36,920 nt of DNA from NCBI RefSeq assembly GCF_001476895.1, contig NZ_LDTB01000005.1, forward strand, positions 1 through 36,920, read 5' to 3'. The notes beneath the pieces were generated by a model, which was given only the letters and a program-made list of their open reading frames with translations, searched no databases and was not told the DNA's origin. A program made the translations under genes and the position numbers. The DNA is from Sphingomonas endophytica (GTDB taxonomy: Bacteria > Pseudomonadota > Alphaproteobacteria > Sphingomonadales > Sphingomonadaceae). Positions 7,245-17,500 of the stretch are shown piece by piece (the first letter of the stretch is position 1; the number at the start of each line of letters is the position of its first letter).

Positions 7245-9206
7245 TCAGCCATTCGGCAACAGGAACCGCACCCCCATCTGCTGCCCCGAACAGGCCAGCG
7301 CACCGTCGGGCCGGAAGGTGCTGGTGTAGCGCGCGTCGCGGATGATGCCGTTGGCCGCCTCGTCGAAGATGAACGGGGGATAGGCGATCACCGCGCGCGG
7401 CGCGACCGTCCGGCCATCGGCGGCGATGTCATAGGCACTGAGCACCCAGCCCTCAAAGCCCAGCTGCACCGCCTCCATCGGATAATCCTGCGCGCCGGCG
7501 CCCGAGCGCTTCACCGCCGGTTGCAGTCCGATCGTCGCGCATTGTTCGGACGTCAGCCCGGTGCGGTCGAACATCGCGCGCGCCCCCGCCAGATCGCCGC
7601 GCGCCGCCAGCACATTGGCCTGCGACAGCAGCGCGGCGATCTTCAGCCGGTGGTTGGCGGGCAAGGCGGGATCGTCGACGACCGCGGTCAGCAGCGCGGC
7701 GGCATCGTCGGGCGGTCCCTTGCGATGACGCGGCTGCGCGATCAGCAGCCGCAGCGTCGCCGCCGACAGCGCATCGGCGGCGACCGCAGGCCGCGCCAGC
7801 ACCTGCCGCAGCCGCTGACGCTCGTCACCCGGATTGCGGTCGAGATCGTCACCGTCCAGCGTCGCGACATAGGTTCGCGCGGTCACGGGCGCGGCCAAGG
7901 CGTCGAGCGCGGCGTTGATCGTCGTCAGCAGTGCCGGTTTCTGGCCGGCGTCGACGACCGGACTGCCGACCAGCGCCAGCGCGGCCTGCATCGCCTTCGC
8001 CCGGTCGCCGCGCGCGGTCGCATCGGCCAGCGCGGCGCGTTGCAGCGGCAGCGCGAGCGCCGCGGACATATCCTCCCATGCCGGGGTGCCCGCGCCCTTT
8101 TCCGCCAGCCATGCCGCGGTCGCTTCCCACAATGGCCCGGTGATCGGCGGCGCGGCGCTGGCCGCGACGCAGCGCAGTTCGATGCGCGTCGCATAGCGGA
8201 ACAGCGGCGGCACCTTCGCGGCATCCTCCGCGCGCCACGACCAGCCGGTGACCGCGCGTGCGAAGGCCAGCGCCTTGGCGCGGTTGCCGGTGGCGTAGAT
8301 CGGCGCGACGCCGGAGACGTGCCCGTCCGCCTCCAGCGAGAATTCGACGATCGCCTGATCCTCGGGAGCCAGCCCGCCCTCGCCGCAGACCGGCGGGGCC
8401 ATCGACGCGGAGGTTGTGAACGGCGTGTCGCGCATCCGGCCCGCGCCGGTATAGGCCAGATAATTGCGCGCGCTGTTGCGGTCGCCGTTCTTCAGCGCCG
8501 CGATCGCCAGGTCGGAGCGGGTGGCGATGTCCGACGCGCCGACCGTCATCGTCAGCCCGCCCTGCTTGGCCAGACTGTCCTTCAGGATCGTGTACGCCTC
8601 GCGCTCGCGACCGTCGTTCAGCAGCACGCGCGCCTTGACGGTCTGGATCGCGGCGAGGTTCCTCTTGCCGATCTCCGCGTCGGTGCCGGCGAGGCGCAGC
8701 GCCTCGTCGATCGTGGCCAGCGCGGTGCCGTCGTGATCGAACATCGTCACCTGCGCCAGCCGCAGCAGCGCCGGGATGCGCGCGGTGCCGGTCACGCCGT
8801 CGGCCGCGGCGCGATAGTCGCGGATCGCGGCGTCATAGTCGAACGCGCGCTGCGCCGCGCGCCCCAGCGCCATATGCGCCTCATAGACGTCGCCCGCGAA
8901 ATCGGCGCCCTTCGCGGCCAGCACCGGCAGCCCGCGCGCGATATCGGCCCTGCCCTGCGCGTCGCGCGGGCCGCCGACCAGGCAGCGCCCGCGCCGCACC
9001 GCGACCGTGGCGGCGAGCAGCGGGCTGCGCTTCGTCGCGCCGCCGGCCTCCAGCGCGTCGAACGCGGTGACCGCGTCCGCGCACCGCCCCTCGGCGACCG
9101 CCGTGCTGGCGGCGTCGAAGCGCTGCTGCGTGGTCGGCGCGGCGCCCGACGGCGCGGGCGCGGCGGCTTGACCCGCCGCGACCAGCGCGAGCAATGATAC
9201 GAACAT
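7245..9206 (-). CDS. Exported TPR-like protein with two TonB-C-like segments
   Basis: 653 residues from the ATG at 9206, chosen for its ribosome binding site (GGGAGGA, 6 nt upstream) and the signal peptide MFVSLLALVAAGQAAA. Residues about 30-240 are TPR-like helical hairpins (FDYDAAIRDYRAAADG). A middle segment near 280-350 (IVEFSLEADGHVSGVAPIYA) and the C-terminus (YPMEAVQLGFEGWVLSAYDI) both resemble TonB C-terminal or TonB-like domains. Sphingomonads often have such proteins, sometimes named energy transducer TonB, but this one lacks an obvious N-terminal anchor and Pro-rich linker, so a real role in energy transduction is doubtful. Layout is shared with the protein at 2997-4235. Its start codon overlaps that of the thioredoxin-like gene. 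Confidence 0.75.
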   Translation of the reverse strand: MFVSLLALVAAGQAAAPAPSGAAPTTQQRFDAASTAVAEGRCADAVTAFDALEAGGATKRSPLLAATVAVRRGRCLVGGPRDAQGRADIARGLPVLAAKGADFAGDVYEAHMALGRAAQRAFDYDAAIRDYRAAADGVTGTARIPALLRLAQVTMFDHDGTALATIDEALRLAGTDAEIGKRNLAAIQTVKARVLLNDGREREAYTILKDSLAKQGGLTMTVGASDIATRSDLAIAALKNGDRNSARNYLAYTGAGRMRDTPFTTSASMAPPVCGEGGLAPEDQAIVEFSLEADGHVSGVAPIYATGNRAKALAFARAVTGWSWRAEDAAKVPPLFRYATRIELRCVAASAAPPITGPLWEATAAWLAEKGAGTPAWEDMSAALALPLQRAALADATARGDRAKAMQAALALVGSPVVDAGQKPALLTTINAALDALAAPVTARTYVATLDGDDLDRNPGDERQRLRQVLARPAVAADALSAATLRLLIAQPRHRKGPPDDAAALLTAVVDDPALPANHRLKIAALLSQANVLAARGDLAGARAMFDRTGLTSEQCATIGLQPAVKRSGAGAQDYPMEAVQLGFEGWVLSAYDIAADGRTVAPRAVIAYPPFIFDEAANGIIRDARYTSTFRPDGALACSGQQMGVRFLLPNG

Positions 9207-9687
9207 GAATCCTCCCTCTGTCGCGACGATCTCATCACGGCGCACGCGCGCTGTCGAGGGGTGTGGCGGCCGGGGACGACGGATCGCGGCGGCGCTGCTG
9301 ACGCTGGCGACGATCGGCGCGGCGGCGCCGGTCGCCTATCCGCCCGACAGCGTGCTGCTGCTGGTCGCGCCGTGGTGCGCGCCGTGCCATGCCGAACTCG
9401 CGCGGCTGGACGCGATCGCGGCCGCCGCGCGCCCGCTGGCGGTGCGCGTGTTCGCGGTGGAGGACAATGTCCGCGCGCGCGCGATGCTGCGCGGCGTGCC
9501 GGAGGCGCGGCGCTGGTCCCCGCCGGAGGGTGAGGCGCGCCGCGCGCGCGCCGATGCGCTGGCGCGCGCGCCGGGACTGCCGTTCAGCCTCGCCACCGAT
9601 AGCGCGGGGCGGGTGTGCGCGGGGCAGGGCGGGGGGCTGGACGCCGCGCGGACCGCCGCGCTGGTCGCGACATGCCGGGCGCGCTGA
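9205..9687 (+). CDS. Exported thioredoxin-like protein
   Basis: 160 residues. A basic stretch (RGRR) and hydrophobic segment (IAAALLTLATIGAAAPVA) resemble a signal peptide or signal anchor, here preceded by about 25 extra residues. Then comes a thioredoxin-fold start with VLLLVAPWCAPCHAELARLD; the WCAPC motif is a redox-active pair. A cis-Pro candidate is in APGLPFSLATDS. It is probably a periplasmic thiol-disulfide protein. The ATG at 9205 overlaps by 2 nt the opposite ATG at 9206 and lacks a ribosome binding site; no other ATG, GTG or TTG start lies in frame before the thioredoxin core, so the N-terminus is uncertain. Confidence 0.65.
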   Translation: MNPPSVATISSRRTRAVEGCGGRGRRIAAALLTLATIGAAAPVAYPPDSVLLLVAPWCAPCHAELARLDAIAAAARPLAVRVFAVEDNVRARAMLRGVPEARRWSPPEGEARRARADALARAPGLPFSLATDSAGRVCAGQGGGLDAARTAALVATCRAR

Positions 9688-9705
9688 ACCGGGCGGGCAG
9701 GCGTA

Positions 9706-9732
9706 CCGTTGCGGGCACCGCCGCCCTAACGG
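9706..9732 (+). terminator. Possible hairpin after the thioredoxin-like gene
   Basis: CCGTT and GGGC pair with GCCC and AACGG around an ACCGCC loop, with small internal mismatches. It lies 19 bp after the stop codon. No T-run follows, so this is a weak call. Confidence 0.25.
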
Positions 9733-9813
9733 CGCCCCGCATCGACCGTGACCCCGGGCGCATGACGGCATCCGGCGATCGCACCGAAACCGCCCGCGCG
9801 GCGTTGCGCCCGC

Positions 9814-11382
9814 ATGACGATCCTGATCCCGGTGCTGGGCGACCAGCTTTCGCCCGCGCTCGCCAGCCTGCGCGACATCGACCGCGACCGTGCGGTGGTG
9901 CTGATGATGGAGGTGTGGGACGAGGCGACCTACGTCCGCCACCACCAGAAGAAGATCGCGCTGATCTTCGCCGCGATGCGCCATTTCGCCGAGGAGCTGC
10001 GCAGCGACGGCTGGACGGTCGATTATGTAACACTGGATAATACCGATAATACGCATAATTTCACCGGCGAGGTCGCGCGCGCCGCGACCCGCCACGCCGC
10101 GCGCGCGATCCGCACCGTCGCGGGCGGCGAATATCGCGTGCGGCGGATGCAGGACGACTGGGCCGCGCGCACCGGCGTGCCGGTCGAGATCCTGGAGGAC
10201 GACCGCTTCGTCTGCCCGCTGCCCGATTTCTATGCCTGGGCGCAGGGGCGGCGCGAGCAGCGGATGGAATATTTCTATCGCGACATGCGCCGCCGCACCG
10301 GATTGTTGATGACCGGGGACGGCAAGCCGGCCGGGGGCAAGTGGAATTACGACCAGGACAATCGCCAGACGCCGCCGCGCGGGCTGAACTATCCCGCCCC
10401 GGCGCGCTTCGCGCCCGACGCGACCACGAACGCGGTGCTGGCGCTGGTCGGCGCGCGCTTCGGCGATCATTTCGGCGATCTGACGCCGTTCGCGCTGCCG
10501 GTGACGCGCGCGCAGGCGCTGGTCGCGCTGGACCGGTTCGTCGCCACCGCGCTGCCGGACTTCGGCCGCTATCAGGACGCGATGATCGCGGGGCAGGACT
10601 ATCTCTATCACTCCAGCCTGTCGCTGTGCCTCAACCTCGGGCTGCTCGCGCCGCTGGAGGTGTGCGAGGCGGCGGTCGCGGCGTATGAGCGCGGCGATGC
10701 GCCGCTGAACGCGGTCGAGGGCTTCGTCCGGCAGATCATCGGCTGGCGCGAATATATGCGCGGCATGTACTGGTGGGAGATGCCGGCGCTGGGCACCGCC
10801 AACGCGCTCGACGCGACGCGCGCGCTGCCCGAATTCTACTGGACCGGCGACACCGACCTGCGCTGCCTGGCCGAAAGCGTCGACCAGACGAAGCGCGAGG
10901 CCTATGCGCATCATATCCAGCGGCTGATGGTGCTCGGCAATTTCGCGCTGCTGGCGGGCGTCGATCCGCAGGCGGTCTCGGACTGGTTCCTGGTCGTCTA
11001 TTTCGACGCCTATGAATGGGTCGAGATGCCCAATGTCGTGGGCATGAGCCAGTTCGCCGACGGCGGCGCGATCGCGTCGAAACCCTATGTGTCGAGCGGG
11101 GCGTATATCGACCGCATGTCCGATTATTGCGGGCGCTGCCGCTATGACGTGAAGCAGAAGACCGGGGAGGGGGCGTGCCCGTTCAACGCGCTCTACTGGG
11201 ATTTCCTCGCGCGCCACGAACGGCGCTTTCGCGGCAATGCGCGGATGCGCAACATCTACGCCACCTGGGATCGGTTCGACGCGGCGAAGCGCGCCGATTA
11301 TCGCGCCAGCGCCGCCGCGTTCCTCGACACGCTCGTCCCCGCCGCGCCCGGCTGGGCACGCCACGATGCCCCGTCAATGTAA
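9814..11382 (+). CDS. phrB: (6-4) photolyase / cryptochrome B, FeS-BCP family
   Basis: 522 residues, the usual length of this family, also annotated as deoxyribodipyrimidine photolyase-related protein. Cysteines 351, 439, 442 and 455 lie at almost the same positions as the four [4Fe-4S] ligands of Agrobacterium PhrB (350, 438, 441, 454). The motif SDYCGRCRYDVK followed by ACPFNALYWDF is typical. The N-terminal Rossmann-like domain (ILIPVLGDQLSP) matches the lumazine-binding antenna domain, and the C-terminal helical half holds FAD. Family members repair (6-4) photoproducts using light. The gene appears monocistronic, with no clear ribosome binding site before the ATG. A short AT-rich codon run occurs near 10025-10060. 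Confidence 0.92.
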   Translation: MTILIPVLGDQLSPALASLRDIDRDRAVVLMMEVWDEATYVRHHQKKIALIFAAMRHFAEELRSDGWTVDYVTLDNTDNTHNFTGEVARAATRHAARAIRTVAGGEYRVRRMQDDWAARTGVPVEILEDDRFVCPLPDFYAWAQGRREQRMEYFYRDMRRRTGLLMTGDGKPAGGKWNYDQDNRQTPPRGLNYPAPARFAPDATTNAVLALVGARFGDHFGDLTPFALPVTRAQALVALDRFVATALPDFGRYQDAMIAGQDYLYHSSLSLCLNLGLLAPLEVCEAAVAAYERGDAPLNAVEGFVRQIIGWREYMRGMYWWEMPALGTANALDATRALPEFYWTGDTDLRCLAESVDQTKREAYAHHIQRLMVLGNFALLAGVDPQAVSDWFLVVYFDAYEWVEMPNVVGMSQFADGGAIASKPYVSSGAYIDRMSDYCGRCRYDVKQKTGEGACPFNALYWDFLARHERRFRGNARMRNIYATWDRFDAAKRADYRASAAAFLDTLVPAAPGWARHDAPSM

Positions 11383-11494
11383 TATTGTTACATGGCTTTG
11401 TGATGAAATTAACATGACGCAATGGTTAAAACCCCGTTGACGCATTCTTCTATTCGAGACAGTCTCCACCGAAACCTGTCGTCGGGGGGCGTGA
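11377..11494 (+). promoter_or_regulatory. AT-rich leader region of the serralysin operon
   Basis: ATGTAA (11377-11382) and TTACAT (11388-11393) form a dyad around TATTG that includes the photolyase stop codon. An AT-rich stretch follows to about 11450, unlike the GC-rich surroundings. GGGGGG (11484-11489) is the likely ribosome binding site for the GTG at 11495. The region probably holds the operon promoter, but I cannot fix a -35/-10 pair. Confidence 0.4.
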
Positions 11495-12013
11495 GTGAAC
11501 GGAGCGTATCGGCCGGGATTGCGGATGGCGGGCGCGGCGCTCGCGCTGGCCGCCGCGCCCGCCCCGGCGGTCGCGCGCACGCCGTCGCTGCTGTGGCGGG
11601 ACGTCACCTCGCTGGGCGTCACCTGCCAGATCCATACCGCCAACGGCATCGATGACGGCGCGCTGACCCGCCGGCTGTGCGACGCGGTGCGCGCGCGCGC
11701 GGCCCGGGGAGCGCCGGTGCCGGTCGTCGCCGCGCCGCTGGGCGGCGCGGCGCTGGCGGCGGGGCGCGTCACGTTGCTGGTGCAGGGCGATGTCGCGGCG
11801 GTGCGCGGTGCGCCGGTGCTGGCGCTCACGATCCGTCCGTTCCGCAACAGCGCGGAAGGACAGCAATTCTTCACCGCCCCGCCGCGTGCGGTGGCGCTGG
11901 ACGACCGCGCGGCGCTGGAGGCCGCGGTCGATGCGATGCTGGCGAACACGCTGCCGTGGCAGGCGGGCGCATCGCCCCGCGCGCGGCGCATACCAGATCC
12001 GTCTCAACCGTAG
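11495..12013 (+). CDS. Small exported protein encoded directly upstream of the serralysin
   Basis: 172 residues from a GTG start with a G-run ribosome binding site; an in-frame ATG at 11525 is an alternative. Both starts give a signal peptide (MAGAALALAAAPAPAVA). The mature protein has two cysteines (44 and 62 from the GTG), which could form a disulfide, a beta-rich middle (GRVTLLVQGDVAAVRGAPVL) and a helix near the end. I do not recognise the family. It lies 21 bp before the serralysin start and is probably co-transcribed. Serralysin operons often include a small periplasmic inhibitor; the size and place fit such a role, but I see no resemblance to the known AprI/Inh family. Confidence 0.65.
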   Translation: MNGAYRPGLRMAGAALALAAAPAPAVARTPSLLWRDVTSLGVTCQIHTANGIDDGALTRRLCDAVRARAARGAPVPVVAAPLGGAALAAGRVTLLVQGDVAAVRGAPVLALTIRPFRNSAEGQQFFTAPPRAVALDDRAALEAAVDAMLANTLPWQAGASPRARRIPDPSQP

Positions 12014-12034
12014 AAACAACAGGGAGTGAGTAGT

Positions 12035-14269
12035 ATGGCAAGCGGCAACACCGCAGCGGTGGACAGCCTGATCAAACATTCGGAGCATCAGGACGAACTG
12101 GTCGCGGGTCTGGTCTGCACCTGCCCGGCCTGCACCGGCGGGGTCACCGATCCCGAAGCGATGACCGTGAACCCGATGGCCGGGCTGAACCCGACCGTAC
12201 AGGCCGGCTCGGTCGATTATCTGGCCGGCACCGTCGCGGCGAACGGCAAGGAAATCTGGTCGGCGGACAAGATCGCGTCGTACCTGAACCGCTCGGGGGC
12301 GAGCTGGGTCGGCGGGCCGGATCCGGCGCGGCAGGTCGACAGCAACGTGAACGAGATCACCTACGGCTTCTTCGAGAACAAGGAGCAGATGCTCGACAAC
12401 GGCTACGGCTATACCGAGGACGGCCAGAACTACGCCTTCCGCGAATATTTCAACTTCGCCTCGTTCAACGCCGACCAGCGCGCCGCCGCCCGGGTGGCGA
12501 TGGGCTTCTGGGACGATGTCGTCTCCGTGTCGTTCAAGGAAGTCAGCAACGTCTATCGCGCCGATATCGCGATGGGCAATCTGGCCAGCGCGCCGCAGAC
12601 GCAGGCCTATGCCTATCTGCCGCTGGGCACCTATTGGGACGATCCCGCGATCCGCGGGCAGCTGGAGCGGCTGGCCGGCGACGTCTGGGTATCCGCCAGC
12701 CAGGCGAGCAATTTCCAGTTCAAGCCCGGCGACTATGGCATGGCCACGCTGACGCACGAACTGGGCCACGCGATCGGCCTGTCGCACCCGGGCAATTACA
12801 ACTTCGGCCCCGGTTTCGCGGTCAATTACGCCAATGGCGCGGAATACTTCCAGGACTCCCGCAATTATTCGATCATGTCGTACTGGAATTCCAGCGACAT
12901 CGGCGCGGGCGACTATGACGTGTCGATCATGCGTATTTCCTATGGCAATACGCCGATGATCCACGACATCCTGGCGGCGCAGAAGATGTACGGCGCCGAC
13001 ACGACGACCCGCACCGGCGACACCGTCTACGGCTTCAATTCGACGGCGGGCAAGGACGTCTTCGACTTCACCAAGAACGTCGCGCCGATCGTGACGATCT
13101 GGGATGCCGGCGGCAACGATACGCTCGACGCGTCGGGCTATGCCGTGGATCAGGTGGTGAACCTGAACGCGGGGTCGCTCAGCAGCATCGGCGGGAAGAC
13201 GCTGGACGAGACGCTCCGCACGGTGACGCTGGAATCGGTCAACGCCAATCGTATCGCGCGCGGGCTGGTCACGCTGACCCAGGCGGATTTCGACGCGCGG
13301 TTCGCGCTGGTGCTCAACGGCACGTACAAGACGGCGCTGACCGACAACGTCGGCATCGCCTATGGCGCGACGATCGAGAATGCGGTCGGCGGCAGCGGCA
13401 ACGACACGATCATCGGCAACGGCGCGGTGAACAAGCTGAACGGCGGCCTGGGCAACGACACCGTCAGCTACCGCGAGGCGTCGGCCGCGGTATCGGTGTC
13501 GCTGCTGTACGGGCGCGGCTTCGCGGGTGACGCGAACCGCGACTATCTGAGCAACTTCGAGAATGTCGAGGGCACCAAGTTCAACGACATCCTGGCCGGC
13601 GACAATAACGACAACGTGCTGATCGGCGGCGCCGGCGCGGACTCGCTGAACGGCAACGGCGGGTTCGACATCGCCAGCTATCGCACCTCGACCACCGCCG
13701 TCACCGTCTCGCTCAAGACGATGACCGGTACGCAGGGCGATGCGGCGGGCGATCGCCTGGTCAGCATCGAGGCGCTGGAAGGCGGCAGCGGCAACGACAC
13801 GCTGATCGGCTGGAACGGCAACGACTGGCTGTCCGGCGGCGCGGGCGACGACCTGCTCGACGGCGGCGCGGGCAACGACACGCTGCTGGGCGGCGCGGGC
13901 AGCGACAAGCTGAACGGCGGCGCGGGCAACGACCTGCTCGACGGCGGGGCCGGCAACGACATGCTGTACGGCGGCGCGGGCAGCGACACGTTCCGCTTCT
14001 CGCAGATCGGCGGCACCGACACGATCGCCGACTTCACCACCGGGGACGATCGCATCGACCTCAGCCTGATCGACGCCGTCACCGGCGGCGCTAAGGATGC
14101 GTTCGGCTGGATCGGCGACGCCGACTTCTCCGGCAAGGCCGGCGAGCTGCGCTCGTACGGCGAGGGTGGCTTCTATTACCTGTCGGGCGACGTGAACGGC
14201 GATGGCGTGGCCGATTTCACGATCCAGACCTGGGTGAAGATCGTCCAGAGCGACATCGTCTTCGCCTGA
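12035..14269 (+). CDS. Serralysin-like M10 metalloprotease with RTX repeats
   Basis: 744 residues. ATG 12035 is chosen over GTG 12026 because AGGGAG lies 8 nt upstream. The catalytic zinc site is H241-E242-LGH245-AIGLSH251, followed by the Met-turn SIM281SYW, the signature of serralysins. Residues about 440-690 carry glycine-aspartate nonapeptide repeats (GGAGNDTLLGGAGSDKLNGG) that bind Ca2+ in a beta-roll. There is no signal peptide, so export by a type I ABC system is expected; no such transporter is in the window. An unusual CTCPAC cluster (Cys28, 30, 33) sits in the propeptide region. It degrades extracellular protein. A strong terminator follows. Confidence 0.92.
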   Translation: MASGNTAAVDSLIKHSEHQDELVAGLVCTCPACTGGVTDPEAMTVNPMAGLNPTVQAGSVDYLAGTVAANGKEIWSADKIASYLNRSGASWVGGPDPARQVDSNVNEITYGFFENKEQMLDNGYGYTEDGQNYAFREYFNFASFNADQRAAARVAMGFWDDVVSVSFKEVSNVYRADIAMGNLASAPQTQAYAYLPLGTYWDDPAIRGQLERLAGDVWVSASQASNFQFKPGDYGMATLTHELGHAIGLSHPGNYNFGPGFAVNYANGAEYFQDSRNYSIMSYWNSSDIGAGDYDVSIMRISYGNTPMIHDILAAQKMYGADTTTRTGDTVYGFNSTAGKDVFDFTKNVAPIVTIWDAGGNDTLDASGYAVDQVVNLNAGSLSSIGGKTLDETLRTVTLESVNANRIARGLVTLTQADFDARFALVLNGTYKTALTDNVGIAYGATIENAVGGSGNDTIIGNGAVNKLNGGLGNDTVSYREASAAVSVSLLYGRGFAGDANRDYLSNFENVEGTKFNDILAGDNNDNVLIGGAGADSLNGNGGFDIASYRTSTTAVTVSLKTMTGTQGDAAGDRLVSIEALEGGSGNDTLIGWNGNDWLSGGAGDDLLDGGAGNDTLLGGAGSDKLNGGAGNDLLDGGAGNDMLYGGAGSDTFRFSQIGGTDTIADFTTGDDRIDLSLIDAVTGGAKDAFGWIGDADFSGKAGELRSYGEGGFYYLSGDVNGDGVADFTIQTWVKIVQSDIVFA

Positions 14270-14288
14270 CGCGCATCGCACGCGACGG

Positions 14289-14327
14289 AAAGGGGGGGCG
14301 CGGCACCGGCCGTGCCCCCCTTTTTTT
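14289..14327 (+). terminator. Rho-independent terminator after the serralysin gene
   Basis: A GC-rich stem of about 12 bp with one bulge and one G-U pair (GGGGGG..CGCGGC with GCCGTGCCCCCC) is extended by A-T pairs and followed by seven T residues at 14321-14327. It starts about 20 bp after the stop codon. This is the best intrinsic terminator in the window. Confidence 0.85.
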
Positions 14328-14593
14328 GCGCGCGCCGTGACGGCGGTGCCCGTCGCGACCGCAAGCATCGTCATATTCCCGGACCGCCACGACACCGATG
14401 GCGGTCCGATTGTTGCAGTTTCGCCATAGTTCCCGGGTAAACGTATGTTGCACCGGTGAGCGCCCGCTTGTGTTCGCGACCCTGCGCTGTCACCCCATGA
14501 CTTGCCGGCAAGGGGAGCGGCATTCCGGTAACGATCGGGCGCCTGTCACGTACTGCTCCCATCTTGCGCACGGCGAGAGAAAAGGGGCGAATG
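14328..14593 (+). promoter_or_regulatory. Upstream region of the TonB receptor with two TGTTGCA sites
   Basis: TGTTGCA occurs twice, at 14411-14417 and 14446-14452, 35 bp apart in the same orientation. The same heptamer is found in the intergenic regions before the nuclease and the subtilisin. AAGGGG at 14582-14587 is the ribosome binding site. The region 14328-14400 holds nothing I recognise. Confidence 0.4.
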
Positions 14594-17500
14594 ATGAAGA
14601 AATTCAAGACGTTGTTGACGTCCGGTTGTGGCGTGGCCGCACTGACGATGCTGCCGTCGGCCGCGCTGGCCCAGACCGAAGCCGCGCAGGACGCGCCCGC
14701 GTCGATCGGCGATCCCGTCGCCTCCGCGAAGCTGGCCGCCGCCAGCAACGACACGCCCCAGGGCGGGGCGAACGACGTCATCGTCACCGGCACGCGCATC
14801 ACGCGGCCCAACAACCGCTCGGCCGCGCCGATCACCACCACCACGGCGGCCGAAATCGCCGCGCAGGGCGCCACCACCATCGAGGAGGTGATGAACCGCC
14901 TGCCGCAGGTGCAGGCCAATGCCGAACAGAATTACGCCGATTCCGACGGGCGCCAGCGCATCAAGCTGCGCAGCCTGGGGTTCGAGCGGACGCTGACGCT
15001 GGTCGACGGGCTGCGGCTGGGCATCCAGAACGGCATGGACGTCAGCCTGATCCCCAACGAGCTGGTCGAGCGGATCGACGTCCTGTCGGGCGGCGCGTCG
15101 TCGGTGTACGGGTCGGACGCGGTCGCGGGCGTCGTCAACTTCGTCCTGAAGAAGGATTTCAACGGCATCGCGGTCAGCGGCAACTACAGCTTCTTCAACC
15201 ACCACAATAGCGCCAACGACGTGACCGACGCGGCGAACCGCGCGTTCTTCGCGTCGCGCCAGGGCTGGGCGAACGACGGCGGCCGCGCCAACGTGACGCT
15301 GACCGCGGGCAGGACGTTCCTCGACGGCGCGCTCAGCGTCTCGGGCTATCTGAACTATCGCCAGTCGGACCAGGTGAACCTGGGCGATCGCTCGCTGTCG
15401 GCCTGCGAAGTGACGCAGACGGTGGCGACCGGGCTGCTGAACTGCACGCGCAGCACCTATACGCAGGTCGGCACGATCGTGCCGGGCGGGATCGGCGTGG
15501 GCAACACGCTCGTCAACAACCCCGACGGATCGGGGACGTTCGTGCCGTACAATTCCGGGCGCGGCACCGCCACCAATCCGTTCGACGAACTCGCCTTCCA
15601 GCGCTCGTTCAACCGCATCAACACCGGCGCGTTCGTCAATGCGCGGATCAGCGACGACATCGAACTCTATTCGACCGCGATGTTCTATCGCGACCGGTCG
15701 TCGAACACACTGCCCAACCGCGTCTATTCGTACAGCGCCTATGGCAGCACGCCGTTCCAGACCAATTGCGACAATCCGTTCCTGTCGGCGTCGCAGCGCA
15801 CCACGCTGTGCGGCACGCGCACCACGGGGCTGGTGCCGCTCGACGTCCGCTATCGCTTCGACGGGATGCCGCTGGTCCGCAACAGCTTCGAGAACCGCGG
15901 CGTGCGCATCGCGGGCGGCCTGCGCGGCCGCGTGCTGGACGATGCGTGGAGCTATGACATCGCCGGCGTCTATTCGATGCTGAAGGGCGAGACGATCTAT
16001 CCGGCGCAGCCCGATTTCGATCGCGTCAACCGCTCGCTCAACGTCGTCAACGTGAACGGCACCCCGACCTGCGCGTCGGTGGTCAGCGGCGCCGATCGCG
16101 CGTGCGTGCCGTTCAACGCCTTCCGTCCCTACAACAACAATCGCGCGCTCAACGATTACCTGTTCACCAATGTCGACGGCCGCCAGAACAGCACCTCGCT
16201 GATGTGGCAGGCGCTGGCGGTGCTGAACGGCGACCTGGGCAAATACGGCATCACTTCGCCGCTCGCCGAACAGGGCGTGGCGATCGCCATCGCCAGCGAG
16301 TTCCGCGCCGAATTGTTCAAGAGCGGCGCCGACGCGCTGTTCCGCGAAACCAACGGCGGCACCGATCAGCGCTTCACGCAGAACGTCGTGGAGAGCAACG
16401 TCGAGGTGCAGGTGCCGCTGATCGAGCACCAGCGCTTCACCGACCTGCTGCAGGTCAACGGCGGCTATCGCGTGTCGAAATACAACCGCCTGAACGGCAC
16501 CTTCAACACCTGGAAGGTGGAAGGGATCTGGGCGCCGATCGCCGACATCGGTTTCCGTGCGTCGTTCAACAAGGCGCAGCGCGCGCCGACCGTGATCGAG
16601 GCCGATCAGGCGAGCAACATCAACTATACCCGCACCGGGCCGAACGACCCGTGCGCCTCGACGCCCGATCCCAATTCGGCGGACCCCAACGTGCGCCTCG
16701 CACCGACCGCCTCGATCGAACAATGCCGCCGCACCGGCCTGCCCGACAATCTGTACGGCAGCGCCGCGCTCAGCTGTCTCGACAACAGCTGCACGGTCCG
16801 CAACGGCGGGTTCAACCTGAAGCCGGAGACCGCCTATACCAAGACGTTCGGCGTGATCCTTCGCCCGCGCGTGCTGAAGGGGCTGACCGTGTCGGCGGAC
16901 CGCTTCGTCATCAACCTCAACGATTCGATCAACTTCTTCCAGGTCAACGACTTCCTGAACGGCTGCCTCACCACCGGGCTGGACTATTATTGCCGCGGCA
17001 TCGTCCGGACGCCGGGCACGTTCCGGCTCGACAGCGCGGCGACCGGCAATCCGACCAGCGGCTATTTCGCGCGCGGCACCAGCAACGGTTACCGGTCGCA
17101 GGCGCATGGCTGGGATTTCCAGGCGCAATATGCGCTCGGGCTGGGCGCGGGCGGCACGCTCGACACCTCGTTCAACGGCACGCTGACGACGCGCGTCGGC
17201 AGCCAGGACACGCCGAACGCGGCGCCGCGCAACTGCGTTGGCTATTACGGGCCGAATTGCGGGGAGAGCATGCCGCGCTGGTCGCACGGGCTGCGCACGA
17301 CCTGGACCTCGCCGGAAAAGTTCGCCAGCGTCTCGGTCAACTGGCGGCACATCTCGGCGATGACGATCAGCTACAATGCGCCCGCCGACACCGGCATCCC
17401 GGCGAACGCGCCGCAGGTCCGCCGCTTCTACAGCGGCGTGCCCGCCTATGACTATATCGACCTGGCGACCAGCTTCGACGTCGCGAAGCGCTTCACGCTG

